Source: Peptococcaceae bacterium UBA3937
GTDB taxonomy: Bacteria; Bacillota; Peptococcia; DRI-13; DTU073
Reading direction: 5' to 3'
NCBI GenBank assembly: GCA_002385735.1
Contig: DGEB01000055.1
Coordinates: forward strand, 1-11,820
Length of the DNA: 11,820 nucleotides
The notes under the pieces are model-generated. The model was not told the DNA's origin, searched no databases, and saw nothing but the letters and a program-made list of their open reading frames with translations. Each line of letters opens with the position of its first letter. Position 1 is the first letter of the stretch. Shown piece after piece: positions 1 through 6,849 of the stretch. The translations under genes were made by a program, and so were the position numbers.

Positions 1-31
1 AAACCCGGTTCGGATTACTCCGACCAGGCTT
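1..31 (-). terminator. Probable terminator hairpin downstream of gltX, cut by window edge
   Basis: Read on the minus strand, the bases just after the gltX stop fold into a stem of about ten pairs (positions 19-28 with 4-14) with a GTAA loop, one bulged base and one G-T wobble. The stem can extend by A-T pairs to position 31, and TTT lies at the very edge of the window. The position, 9-36 bases past the stop, suits an intrinsic terminator, but the rest of any T-tract lies outside the window. It could instead be an intercistronic hairpin before the next gene. Confidence 0.45.
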
Positions 32-39
32 AAAACTGT

Positions 40-1482
40 CTATACTACACTATTTTTCAACCGGCGCACCACCAGTTCCTTGCCGAGAATCGCGATAATT
101 AAATACAAATCCGGGCCATGCATCTGTCCGGTTAAGGCGACACGAATGGGCATATAAACAAGCTTCCCGCCTAATTTAAGCTCCTTAGTCAGAGACTTCA
201 GAAGAGCCTTAACCGTTTCCGGCGTAATCTCCTCTAAAGCCAGCAGTTTTTCCTGAAAAGTACGGATCACCAAAGGTGCTGTCTCTTCCTTGAGAACAGC
301 GGCTGCTTCTTCATTCTCTAAGGTTACTTCTTCGCCCAACAGAATTTTAACCTGTTCCTCTACCTCTTTTATGGTCGAAAGCCTTTCTTGTAAAGCAGTC
401 ATAACCAGTTCCATCCACTTCATTTCTTCCGAGGAAGGATTTTCCGAAACATAACCGGCCTGACGCAAAAATGGTAATGCCAACTCCACCAGTTTTTCAA
501 TCGTGCATCCTCTAATGTACATTCCGTTAATCCAACGGAGCTTCTCCAAATCAAAAACTGCCGGGTTTTTCGCTACTCTCTCCAACGAAAATTCCACAAT
601 TAATTTTTCTAAGCTAAAGATTTCTTCTTCCCCTTCGGGAGCCCAGCCCAATAAAGCAAGAAAATTAACTACCGCTTCAGGCAGATAGCCTTCCTCCTTA
701 TACTGCACCACCGAGGTTGCCCCGTGCCGCTTACTCATTTTGGTATGATCCTTTCCCAAAATCAGCGAAATATGGGCAAACTGCGGCATCGGAAAGCCGA
801 GTGCCTGATAAAGCAAAGCCTGTCGCGGTGTATTAGACAGATGTTCCTCCGCGCGGATAACGTGGCTGATTTTCATTAAGCTGTCGTCAATTACTACGGC
901 GTAATTGTATGTGGGAATTCCATCTGATTTGACAATGACAAAATCGCCGATTTCCTCACTGTTAAACACCACGCGTCCCCGTACTAAGTCATCGAGCACA
1001 ATCTCCTGATTAGGCGGCACATGGAAACGGATTACCGGCTTGCGTCCCTCCGCCTCCAATTTTGCCCGTTCTTCCGCCGTAAGAGCAAAACATTTCCCGC
1101 TGTATTTTACAGCCGCTCCTTTGGCCAAGGCCTCCTGCCGTTCCTGTTCCAATTCTTCTTCCGAACAGTAACAATAATAAGCATACCCTTTCTCCAGGAG
1201 GAGCTCGGTATACTGGCGATAGATCTCCAGCCGCTCCATCTGCCGGTACGGACCGTATGGGCCTCCCACATCCGGCCCCTCATCCCAGCTGATGCCCAGC
1301 CATTTTAAGGATTCGGCGATATTTTGCTCTGATTCCCGGCTGGAACGGGCTAAATCAGTATCCTCAATGCGCAGAATCAGTTTTCCGCCTGTTTTTTTCG
1401 CCAATAAATAATTAAAAAGTGCCGAACGAGCACCACCGATATGTAAAGGTCCCGTAGGACTGGGTGCAAATCTCAAACGCAT
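40..1482 (-). CDS. gltX: Glutamyl-tRNA synthetase (GluRS)
   Basis: This cytoplasmic class I aminoacyl-tRNA synthetase charges tRNA-Glu with glutamate using ATP; many Firmicutes enzymes also mischarge tRNA-Gln. From the chosen start it has 480 residues, normal for the family. The Rossmann signature is LHIGG (residues 13-17, the HIGH motif after FAPSPTG), and the second signature is KMSKR (248-252). The anticodon-binding helical region fills the last 170 residues. A Cys-x-Cys pair at 104 and 106 and Cys131 resemble part of the zinc site of some GluRS, but a clear fourth ligand is absent. An upstream in-frame TTG (1494) is rejected because GAGG lies six bases before ATG 1482. It follows ispF by 42 bases with no visible terminator, so it is probably the last gene of the yacL-ispD-ispF-gltX unit. 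Confidence 0.97.
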   Translation of the reverse strand: MRLRFAPSPTGPLHIGGARSALFNYLLAKKTGGKLILRIEDTDLARSSRESEQNIAESLKWLGISWDEGPDVGGPYGPYRQMERLEIYRQYTELLLEKGYAYYCYCSEEELEQERQEALAKGAAVKYSGKCFALTAEERAKLEAEGRKPVIRFHVPPNQEIVLDDLVRGRVVFNSEEIGDFVIVKSDGIPTYNYAVVIDDSLMKISHVIRAEEHLSNTPRQALLYQALGFPMPQFAHISLILGKDHTKMSKRHGATSVVQYKEEGYLPEAVVNFLALLGWAPEGEEEIFSLEKLIVEFSLERVAKNPAVFDLEKLRWINGMYIRGCTIEKLVELALPFLRQAGYVSENPSSEEMKWMELVMTALQERLSTIKEVEEQVKILLGEEVTLENEEAAAVLKEETAPLVIRTFQEKLLALEEITPETVKALLKSLTKELKLGGKLVYMPIRVALTGQMHGPDLYLIIAILGKELVVRRLKNSVV

Positions 1483-1524
1483 TTCTTCCCTCAATTCAAA
1501 AGCCTCCCCGTATGATAAAACTCT

Positions 1525-2004
1525 CTAAGACTCCCTCTGCTTTACCGTACAAACCGCATAGGCCGCTATCCCTTCTTGGCGGCCCGTAAACCCCAGCCCC
1601 TCAGTAGTGGTCGCTTTAATGCTGACCTGTTCCGGGTCTACGCCAAGGGCGGCCGCCAGCCGCTTTCTCATTTCATCCCGATAAGGAGCTAGCTTCGGTA
1701 CTTGCGCCACAATGGTGCAATCCAAATTATTGCAAGTATAACACTTCGTTTTCAGTAATTCAACCACCTGCTCCAATAAAAGCAAACTGGAGATATCCTT
1801 ATAACGGGCTTCACTGTCCGGAAACAACTGCCCGATATCACCCAAAGCCGCGGCACCTAAGAGTGCGTCCATCACCGCATGCAATAAGACATCGGCGTCA
1901 GAATGTCCTAACAGCCCTTTCTCAAAGGGTATTTCTACCCCGCCCAGCACTAGCTTACGCCCGGTGGCGAAAGCGTGCACATCATAACCAAAGCCGATTC
2001 TCAT
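1525..2004 (-). CDS. ispF: 2-C-methyl-D-erythritol 2,4-cyclodiphosphate synthase
   Basis: This is the fifth enzyme of the MEP (non-mevalonate) isoprenoid pathway. It cyclises CDP-methylerythritol 2-phosphate to the cyclic diphosphate, releasing CMP. The 159-residue length is typical of the cytoplasmic homotrimer. The metal-binding GYDVH motif gives Asp8 and His10, with His42 as third ligand in [17 protein letters not shown] (58-64) and the [11 protein letters not shown] signature (132-142) are intact. The start codon overlaps the ispD stop in an ATGA arrangement with AGGTGA just upstream, which implies translational coupling. Oddity: residues 88-96 contain CYTC plus another Cys, so the protein carries an extra CxxC where relatives I can recall usually have non-cysteine residues. 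Confidence 0.97.
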   Translation of the reverse strand: MRIGFGYDVHAFATGRKLVLGGVEIPFEKGLLGHSDADVLLHAVMDALLGAAALGDIGQLFPDSEARYKDISSLLLLEQVVELLKTKCYTCNNLDCTIVAQVPKLAPYRDEMRKRLAAALGVDPEQVSIKATTTEGLGFTGRQEGIAAYAVCTVKQRES

Positions 2005-2705
2005 TTTTTCACCTGCCCTCGCAATGCCTCAAACAAAAAGGCAAAATCTTCGGGAGTCGTAATCTTAATATTGGTATACTCCCCCTGGACGACATAAACC
2101 GGAACCCCGAGCTTTTCCACCAGGGAAGCGTCGTCCGTCCCTTGCCAGCCATGGGCGATGGCTTCCTGATAAGCTTTGAGGACCAGCGTTTTCCGGAAAA
2201 CCTGCGGGGTCTGGATGTGCCACAACAGTTCCCGCGGCGGGGTGTCCTGCACCGTCAGGTCAGGGTTCACCAGCTTGATGGTGTCTTTGGCCGGCACCCC
2301 CACAATCGCCGCTCCTTTTTCAACGGCTGCCTCTAAGACGGCGTTAATGGTTTTCCAGGAGATCATCGGCCGGGCCCCATCATGGATCACCACCCAGTCC
2401 GTCTCCTTATCTAAAGCCAGCAGGCCCTGATACACCGAATCCTGCCTTTCCTGTCCCCCGGCAACGACCTGACTGACCTTCGAGAAGCCTTCTTTTTGGA
2501 CGATTTCCTCCCAACAAAAAGGGATGTCCTCCTCCCGGGTTACCAGGATAATGTCATCAATTAAAGGATGCTTCTGAAAAGGGTCCAGCGTATATGCTAA
2601 AAGAGGGCGGTCGTTGATTCGCAAAAACTGTTTGCTGACACGCCCTCCCATCCTTTTGCCTTGTCCTGCACAGGGTATTAAGGCGGTAACCTTACCCAAT
2701 CGCAT
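2001..2705 (-). CDS. ispD: 2-C-methyl-D-erythritol 4-phosphate cytidylyltransferase
   Basis: This enzyme activates methylerythritol 4-phosphate with CTP, the third MEP step; its product goes through IspE to IspF, encoded next. Numbering from ATG 2705 (234 residues), the nucleotide-binding loop is [12 protein letters not shown] (10-21), with Cys12 where Ala is usual. HDGARP (108-113), TPQVF (166-170), TDDASL (190-195) and NIKITTPED (212-220) are all diagnostic. The start is uncertain: ATG 2705 overlaps the end of yacL by 14 bases and has GAGGTGG directly against it, while TTG 2699 lies at better spacing from that same site and gives [10 protein letters not shown]. An ATG at 2750 is rejected as deep inside yacL. 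The overlap with yacL and the 4-base overlap with ispF indicate coupled translation in one operon. Confidence 0.96.
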   Translation of the reverse strand: MRLGKVTALIPCAGQGKRMGGRVSKQFLRINDRPLLAYTLDPFQKHPLIDDIILVTREEDIPFCWEEIVQKEGFSKVSQVVAGGQERQDSVYQGLLALDKETDWVVIHDGARPMISWKTINAVLEAAVEKGAAIVGVPAKDTIKLVNPDLTVQDTPPRELLWHIQTPQVFRKTLVLKAYQEAIAHGWQGTDDASLVEKLGVPVYVVQGEYTNIKITTPEDFAFLFEALRGQVKK

Positions 2706-3816
2706 CCACCTCACACAAAGTTCTTTTATCATTATACTTGGGCTTAGCAAAAATCATCCTTCCGGCCGCCGTTTGCAAGACGCTTGTTACCATGACATGG
2801 ATGGTCTGATTAATGTATTTTTTCCCGGCTTCCACCACAATCATCGTGCCATCGTCAAGGTAGCCGATCCCCTGCTTCGATTCTTTGCCATCCTTCACAA
2901 TCTGGACAACCATTTCTTCCCCAGGCAAATAGACCGGTTTTAAGGCATTGGCCAACTCATTAATATTCAGCACCTGAATACCTTGCAGTTCCGCCACTTT
3001 GTTCAGATTGTAATCATTGGTAATAATATCGGCATCGATGGTTTGCGCGAGTTTGACGATTTTGCTGTCCACCTCTTGAATTTCCGGAAAATCCTTTTCG
3101 TTTATCTGAACCCGGACGTCCAATTCCTTGCGCATTTTATTCAAAATGTCCAGACCGCGCCTCCCGCGGTTCCGCTTTAAGGTGTCCGAGGAATCGGCAA
3201 TATGCCGTAATTCTTCCAGAACAAAGCCCGGGATAACCAAAACTCCTTGCACAAAGCCGCTTTTACAAATATCGGCAATCCGCCCGTCGATAATCACACT
3301 GGTATCCAGCACTTTATTCCGGCGAATAATCTCCCGCTTTCCTGGGGTTTGCTTGTCCTTCTCTTTCCCGCTTAATTTGGAAAAAGTGGCCAAAAGGCCA
3401 AATAATTCATCCCGCTTTTTATAGCCCAGGCGCAAGCCCAGGTACCCCAGCACCAGGCTGCAAAGAATCGTAAGAAAATTCCCCACCAGCGGGATTTTCG
3501 CCAGAGAAACACCTAATAAACTGGCGATAATAAGTCCGATAATCAGCCCCAGCGCGGCCCCCAGTAAATCAGCCAGGGGCATCTTTTGTAATTTTTTCTC
3601 AATCCAGTCGATTACATCTAAGATTTTCGCGATTACCCACGGGGCGAGAATAAAACCTAACAAGCCTAAAACGATTCCTGGCGCGATAATTACCACAAAC
3701 CTTAAGATAAGGTTGGAGATTTCCAGCCAGCCGTCATTGGTCAAGGCATAACCTAAGGAAATCCCTCCGGCTAAAAAAATCAACGTGATCAGAGCTCGTA
3801 CCGCTTTCCTTGCCAC
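2692..3816 (-). CDS. yacL: Membrane-anchored PIN/TRAM domain protein, YacL family
   Basis: The protein has 374 residues. Four hydrophobic segments (about 7-25, 36-60, 82-103 and 108-130) form a membrane anchor. A PIN nuclease-like domain follows at about 167-290, with acidic residues at Asp171 (LDTSVIIDGR), Glu201/Glu202, Asp261/Asp263 and Asp268 (TNDYN). A C-terminal TRAM domain, a putative nucleic-acid binding fold, spans about 293-356. The layout matches B. subtilis YacL, whose exact job is not settled; ribonuclease activity is inferred from the PIN fold only. The start is GTG 3816, chosen because AAGGGGGTGA lies four bases upstream and the first membrane segment begins at once. It opens a unit with its own promoter and runs into ispD with an overlap. 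Confidence 0.93.
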   Translation of the reverse strand: MARKAVRALITLIFLAGGISLGYALTNDGWLEISNLILRFVVIIAPGIVLGLLGFILAPWVIAKILDVIDWIEKKLQKMPLADLLGAALGLIIGLIIASLLGVSLAKIPLVGNFLTILCSLVLGYLGLRLGYKKRDELFGLLATFSKLSGKEKDKQTPGKREIIRRNKVLDTSVIIDGRIADICKSGFVQGVLVIPGFVLEELRHIADSSDTLKRNRGRRGLDILNKMRKELDVRVQINEKDFPEIQEVDSKIVKLAQTIDADIITNDYNLNKVAELQGIQVLNINELANALKPVYLPGEEMVVQIVKDGKESKQGIGYLDDGTMIVVEAGKKYINQTIHVMVTSVLQTAAGRMIFAKPKYNDKRTLCEVDAIG

Positions 3817-3820
3817 GATT

Positions 3821-3830
3821 TCACCCCCTT
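3821..3830 (-). promoter_or_regulatory. Ribosome binding site fixing the GTG start of yacL
   Basis: AAGGGGGTGA on the minus strand is a near-complete anti-16S match, four bases before GTG 3816. It supports that non-ATG start. Confidence 0.8.
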
Positions 3831-3847
3831 CAACTGCTCTAGTCCTT

Positions 3848-3877
3848 ATTATACGTTATATTATAAATTATAGGCAA
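3848..3877 (-). promoter_or_regulatory. Candidate sigma-A promoter for yacL-ispD-ispF-gltX
   Basis: Minus strand TTGCCT (3872-3877), an 18-base spacer and TATAAT (3848-3853) precede yacL, giving a leader of roughly 25 bases. The AT-rich stretch holds two further TATAAT hexamers, so the exact -10 is not certain. The terminator behind carD makes a separate promoter here necessary. Confidence 0.6.
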
Positions 3878-3984
3878 GTTTCCTGCGTCCATGCGCACAG
3901 GGTCTTATCCAACTTTTTCTTCCGGCTAATCCGAGGGCCGCAGGGTAAAGAAACCCCTTCTGCCAGACCGTCAGTTTGGACAGC

Positions 3985-4007
3985 AAAAAGCGCCAGCATC
4001 CTGGCGC
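3985..4007 (-). terminator. Intrinsic terminator of carD
   Basis: On the minus strand GCGCCAG and CTGGCGC form a perfect 7-bp GC-rich stem (4001-4007 with 3990-3996) around a GATG loop, followed by TTTTT (3985-3989). The hairpin begins one base after the carD stop codon. It should isolate carD from the yacL unit. Confidence 0.88.
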
Positions 4008-4008
4008 C

Positions 4009-4485
4009 TTAGGCAAGGTATTTTTCGAGCAATGATTCGATCTCTTCCCTTTCCCCGTCCTTGGCCAAAACTAATTCACTCAATAAAATCTGCCTTGCGT
4101 TGTCGAGCATCTTTTTTTCACCGGTAGAAAGCCCTTTTTCCCTGTCCCTGGCGGTTAAGTTTCTTACTACTTCGGCTAATTCATAGATGTTTCCACTTTT
4201 AATCTTTTCCATATTGTGACGGTAACGTCGATTCCAGTTCGAGGACATGGGCGAGTTGTCTTGCTGCAGGATGTTAAACACTTTTTTGACTTCTTCTCCG
4301 CCAATAATTTTTCTTAATCCTATCGCCTCTACATTCGTAGTAGGAACCATTACTTTCATATCACCGATCGGCATCCGTAAAACATAATAATTCCGTTTTT
4401 CGCCAAGAATCTCTTTTTCCTCAATCGCCTCGATCACACCGGCTCCGTGCATCGGATAGACAATTTTGTCTCCAATATTAAACAT
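4009..4485 (-). CDS. carD: CarD/CdnL-family RNA polymerase-binding transcription regulator
   Basis: CarD proteins bind the RNA polymerase beta subunit and stabilise the open promoter complex, often at rRNA and other housekeeping promoters. The product has 158 residues, in the family's range. The N-terminal Tudor-like polymerase-interacting domain covers about 1-60 (FNIGDKIVYPMHGAG, then YYVLRMPIGDMKVMVP). The rest is the helical C-terminal domain, with SNWNRRYR at 82-89. Trp84 lies where mycobacterial CarD has the tryptophan that wedges into the upstream edge of the transcription bubble. The start is ATG 4485: GGGGGGTGA lies five bases upstream, and the in-frame TTG at 4500 lies upstream of that ribosome site. 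It forms its own transcription unit with a near-consensus promoter and an adjoining terminator. Confidence 0.95.
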   Translation of the reverse strand: MFNIGDKIVYPMHGAGVIEAIEEKEILGEKRNYYVLRMPIGDMKVMVPTTNVEAIGLRKIIGGEEVKKVFNILQQDNSPMSSNWNRRYRHNMEKIKSGNIYELAEVVRNLTARDREKGLSTGEKKMLDNARQILLSELVLAKDGEREEIESLLEKYLA

Positions 4486-4521
4486 CTTTTCACCCCCCAA
4501 GCGAGCTCAGCTCATAACACT

Positions 4522-4550
4522 ATTCTAACAAAGATGGCCCCGTGTGTCAA
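4522..4550 (-). promoter_or_regulatory. Sigma-A promoter of carD
   Basis: On the minus strand a perfect TTGACA (4545-4550), a 17-base spacer and TAGAAT (4522-4527, 5/6 match) precede carD by an expected leader of about 30 bases. This near-consensus promoter implies strong constitutive expression. Confidence 0.82.
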
Positions 4551-4648
4551 AAGTCATTATTATATATCATTGCCCTTAGGCCGTCAACAACTATTTCCCA
4601 GCCGATCGCGGCCCTAAATTGCACCTCAATTGAAAAAGTAAATGCAAC

Positions 4649-4660
4649 TGGGTTAACCCA
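4649..4660. repeat. 12-bp perfect palindrome in the divergent spacer
   Basis: TGGGTTAACCCA is a perfect inverted repeat, near the middle of the 374-base spacer between carD and the divergently transcribed small gene. It sits about 100 bases behind the carD -35 and about 130 bases before the other -35. It could be an operator for a dimeric regulator or chance. The rest of 4551-4788 is AT-rich and shows no convincing gene. Confidence 0.4.
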
Positions 4661-4788
4661 ACTTTGTTACATTAAATCTTACAGAACCCTGTTTCAAGCA
4701 ACCATAATCTTAGTCATTTCATTTGCATTTTATAACCAAAAATTCGTCTTGGGTAATTGTTCAACCAAAAACAACCTCTTTGAATTGA

Positions 4789-4818
4789 TTGACAGGGTTC
4801 AAGCTTTTTCAGTATAAT
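4789..4818 (+). promoter_or_regulatory. Sigma-A promoter of the small plus-strand gene
   Basis: Perfect TTGACA (4789-4794), an 18-base spacer and perfect TATAAT (4813-4818) place transcription start near 4825, about 35 bases before the TTG start. Both hexamers are consensus, the best promoter match in the window. Confidence 0.85.
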
Positions 4819-4843
4819 TACAATAACAGGAAGTACCTCAAAT

Positions 4844-4850
4844 AAAGGAG
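4844..4850 (+). promoter_or_regulatory. Ribosome binding site deciding the start at 4860
   Basis: AAAGGAG touches the TTG at 4851, leaving no spacing, but lies nine bases before the in-frame TTG at 4860. The second TTG is therefore the likely start. Confidence 0.75.
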
Positions 4851-4859
4851 TTGTTCAAG

Positions 4860-5255
4860 TTGCCGCAAGCTGATCCTTTCGATTTCGAAAAAACAGTTCG
4901 CTCGTTCCTTCTTCGCCACCAAAGCATTTTAGATTTGATGTCCAAGTACCAGGAAACTTGTTCCCGCACCAACCGGGCGATTGCCAAGGCCGTGACCTCC
5001 TGTGGCTGTATTCAAATCAACGCCGAAAAACAGCCTTTGCCGCCCGATGCCAGTATTGAGGATTTACAAAAGTATTTTTCGACCCATCTTAAAGGGAAAT
5101 TATGCGAAAACTGCCAGGAGATTATCACCACGGAGTTAGGAAAAAACCTTTTCTATATTACCGCGCTGGGAAATATCCTCGGCATTCCTTTGCATGAGAT
5201 TTTGGAGAAAGAAAACAGCAAAGTGAAAACCCTCGGCAAATTCAATATGACCTAA
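4860..5255 (+). CDS. Small conserved cysteine-containing protein of unknown function
   Basis: I cannot assign a function. From TTG 4860 the product has 131 residues, is soluble and probably mostly helical, and has no signal peptide or membrane segment. It carries five cysteines: Cys34, a CGC at 48-50 (TSCGCIQINAEK), and CENC at 82-85 (KGKLCENCQEI). These could bind a metal or act in redox chemistry. The C-terminal part (LGKNLFYITALGNILGIPLHEILEKE...KVKTLG) faintly recalls the helical MazG-like pyrophosphohydrolase fold, but I see no convincing catalytic EExxE set. From memory, similar small proteins are widespread in Clostridia, some labelled DUF1573; I am unsure of that label. It has its own consensus promoter, diverges from carD and converges on radA, so it is a single-gene unit. 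It occupies the place where disA is expected. Confidence 0.85.
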   Translation: MPQADPFDFEKTVRSFLLRHQSILDLMSKYQETCSRTNRAIAKAVTSCGCIQINAEKQPLPPDASIEDLQKYFSTHLKGKLCENCQEIITTELGKNLFYITALGNILGIPLHEILEKENSKVKTLGKFNMT

Positions 5256-5304
5256 AAGGCACCTAACTGTTTTAAAGCGCTTCTTAAAGCAAAAAGCCGT
5301 ACGC

Positions 5305-5335
5305 AAAAAGGCTGTGCATGTCGCACAGCCTTTTT
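5305..5335. terminator. Bidirectional terminator between the small gene and radA
   Basis: GGCTGTGC (5310-5317) pairs perfectly with GCACAGCC (5323-5330) around a five-base loop. The stem is flanked by AAAAA on the left and TTTTTT on the right, so both strands read a GC stem followed by a T-tract. It lies 50 bases after the plus-strand stop (5255) and about 40 bases after the radA stop, and would serve both converging genes. Confidence 0.9.
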
Positions 5336-5373
5336 TGGTACTCTTTTTGAGCAGTCCCTGGAGGCACTTCTTT

Positions 5374-6753
5374 CTATACTAAAGCAATATCTAAAGCTTC
5401 TCGCAGGGTCTTTACCTCGATAATCTCCAGCCCTTCCTCCTTTCCAAATTGCCTCCGGTTCTCGCGCCCGGAAGGGACAAGACAATGGGAGAATCCTAAC
5501 TTTTTGGCTTCGTGCAACCGTTTATCCAAATGGGAAATGCCCCGTATTTCTCCGGTTAAACCCACTTCCCCCATTACCAGCAAACCCGGGAGGCAACTGC
5601 GGTTTTTGAAACTGGAAGTCAAGGCCGTCGCAATAGCTAAATCCAAGGCCGGCTCCTGGATTTTGATGCCCCCTACGATATTCACATAGGCGTCCTGTTG
5701 ACTAAAATTCAAACCGACCCTTTTCTCCAACACGGCCATAATCAGATTAACCCGGTTGTAATCCGTCCCGGTAGCGATCCGCCGCGGTTGGCCAAAAACG
5801 CTGTGGCTGACCAGGGCCTGGATCTCCACCAGTAAGGGACGGGTGCCTTCGATACTGGCGGTAACCACCGACCCGGGTGAAGAAACGGGCCTTTCCGCCA
5901 AAAAGGCTTGCGAGGGATTAGTGATTTCCACCAAGCCCTCGTTTTGCATTTCAAACACCCCTAGTTCAAAAGTAGAGCCAAAACGATTCTTGATTGCCCG
6001 TAAGATGCGATACTGCTGATGTCGTTCGCCTTCAAAATACAACACCGTATCAACCATGTGTTCCAATACCCGCGGACCGGCGATACTCCCCTCTTTAGTC
6101 ACATGTCCGACAATGATCACCGGGAGATTTAAGCTTTTCGCCAAAGCCGTCAACCGTGCGGTGGCTTCTTTGATCTGGCCGATACTGCCCGGTGTTGAAG
6201 CCAACTCACCGCAGAAAACCGTTTGGATGGAATCAACAATCACCAAGCCCGGTTCCGTTTTTTTGATTTCCTGCTCAATTCGTTCCAAATCGGTTTCCGG
6301 CCAGATCAGCAATTTTGCTGAAGAAAGATGGAGGCGGGAAGCGCGCATCTTAATTTGTTGCGCTGATTCCTCTCCTGAGATATATAACACCTTGTTCAGT
6401 CTTTCGGCAGCGTATGAGGCAGCCTGCAAAAGAAGCGTTGACTTGCCGATTCCCGGATCGCCGGCCAGTAGTACGATCGTTCCTAGGACCAGTCCTCCTC
6501 CCAAGACCCGGTTCAGCTCGGACATCCCCAGGTCCAGCCTTGCTACCGCTACCTGATCGATTTCGGCCAAAGCCTGCGGTTCCGTACAGGTGCGGTCAAA
6601 AAGCCGCTTCCCTTGGTGTTTTGCGGCAGCCTGCTCCTCGACCAGTTCTTCGATTAAAGAGTTCCAGGTGCCGCATTCCGGGCATTTTCCCAGCCACCCC
6701 GGTGTTTCATATCCACACTGCTGACAAACAAACTTGCTTTTTTGTTTCCCCAT
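5374..6753 (-). CDS. radA: DNA repair ATPase RadA (Sms)
   Basis: RadA is a RecA-like ATPase and helicase that promotes branch migration in recombination and processes recombination intermediates during repair. The length, 459 residues, matches B. subtilis RadA. In order: a four-cysteine zinc finger (Cys10, Cys13, Cys24, Cys27), a RecA-type core with Walker A GDPGIGKST (98-106) and Walker B LVIVDS (170-175), the RadA-specific KNRFG motif (255-259), and a Lon-like C-terminal domain from about 285. All key motifs are intact. The start is ATG 6753 with GGGAGGAG 8 bases upstream. It follows clpC after 96 bases without a terminator, as in Bacillus, so CtsR control probably extends to it. The shared bidirectional terminator ends the operon. 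The usual next gene, disA, is absent. Confidence 0.97.
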   Translation of the reverse strand: MGKQKSKFVCQQCGYETPGWLGKCPECGTWNSLIEELVEEQAAAKHQGKRLFDRTCTEPQALAEIDQVAVARLDLGMSELNRVLGGGLVLGTIVLLAGDPGIGKSTLLLQAASYAAERLNKVLYISGEESAQQIKMRASRLHLSSAKLLIWPETDLERIEQEIKKTEPGLVIVDSIQTVFCGELASTPGSIGQIKEATARLTALAKSLNLPVIIVGHVTKEGSIAGPRVLEHMVDTVLYFEGERHQQYRILRAIKNRFGSTFELGVFEMQNEGLVEITNPSQAFLAERPVSSPGSVVTASIEGTRPLLVEIQALVSHSVFGQPRRIATGTDYNRVNLIMAVLEKRVGLNFSQQDAYVNIVGGIKIQEPALDLAIATALTSSFKNRSCLPGLLVMGEVGLTGEIRGISHLDKRLHEAKKLGFSHCLVPSGRENRRQFGKEEGLEIIEVKTLREALDIALV

Positions 6754-6775
6754 CTCTTGTTCTCCTCCCGCCCCG

Positions 6776-6840
6776 CTATTTCGCTTTGGACTCGGACATC
6801 ACCTCCCCCTTGTCCAAGGTGCCTTTGCTCTCCGGGCCAT
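6776..6840 (-). other. clpC-radA spacer with two overlapping mini-ORFs
   Basis: Between clpC and radA the minus strand carries two GAGGTGATG motifs. The first ATG (6840) opens 13 codons whose TGA overlaps the second ATG (6799), which opens seven codons ending in TAG at 6776. The Shine-Dalgarno-like bases touch both ATGs, which is too close for good initiation, so translation is doubtful. A CACCT...AGGTG pairing could also fold the second site into a hairpin. Confidence 0.25.
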
Positions 6841-6849
6841 CACCTCTCT

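Noticed and set aside
1863..2336. 157-codon plus-strand ORF opposite ispF and ispD
   Set aside because: It is antisense to two well-supported enzymes and lacks an initiation signal.
2706..2750. Longer IspD from ATG 2750
   Set aside because: It lies well inside yacL, has no fitting ribosome site and adds residues before the conserved nucleotide-binding loop.
4542..4817. 91-codon plus-strand ORF in the divergent spacer
   Set aside because: It has no ribosome binding site, overlaps the promoters of carD and of the small gene, and its composition looks like translated AT-rich spacer.
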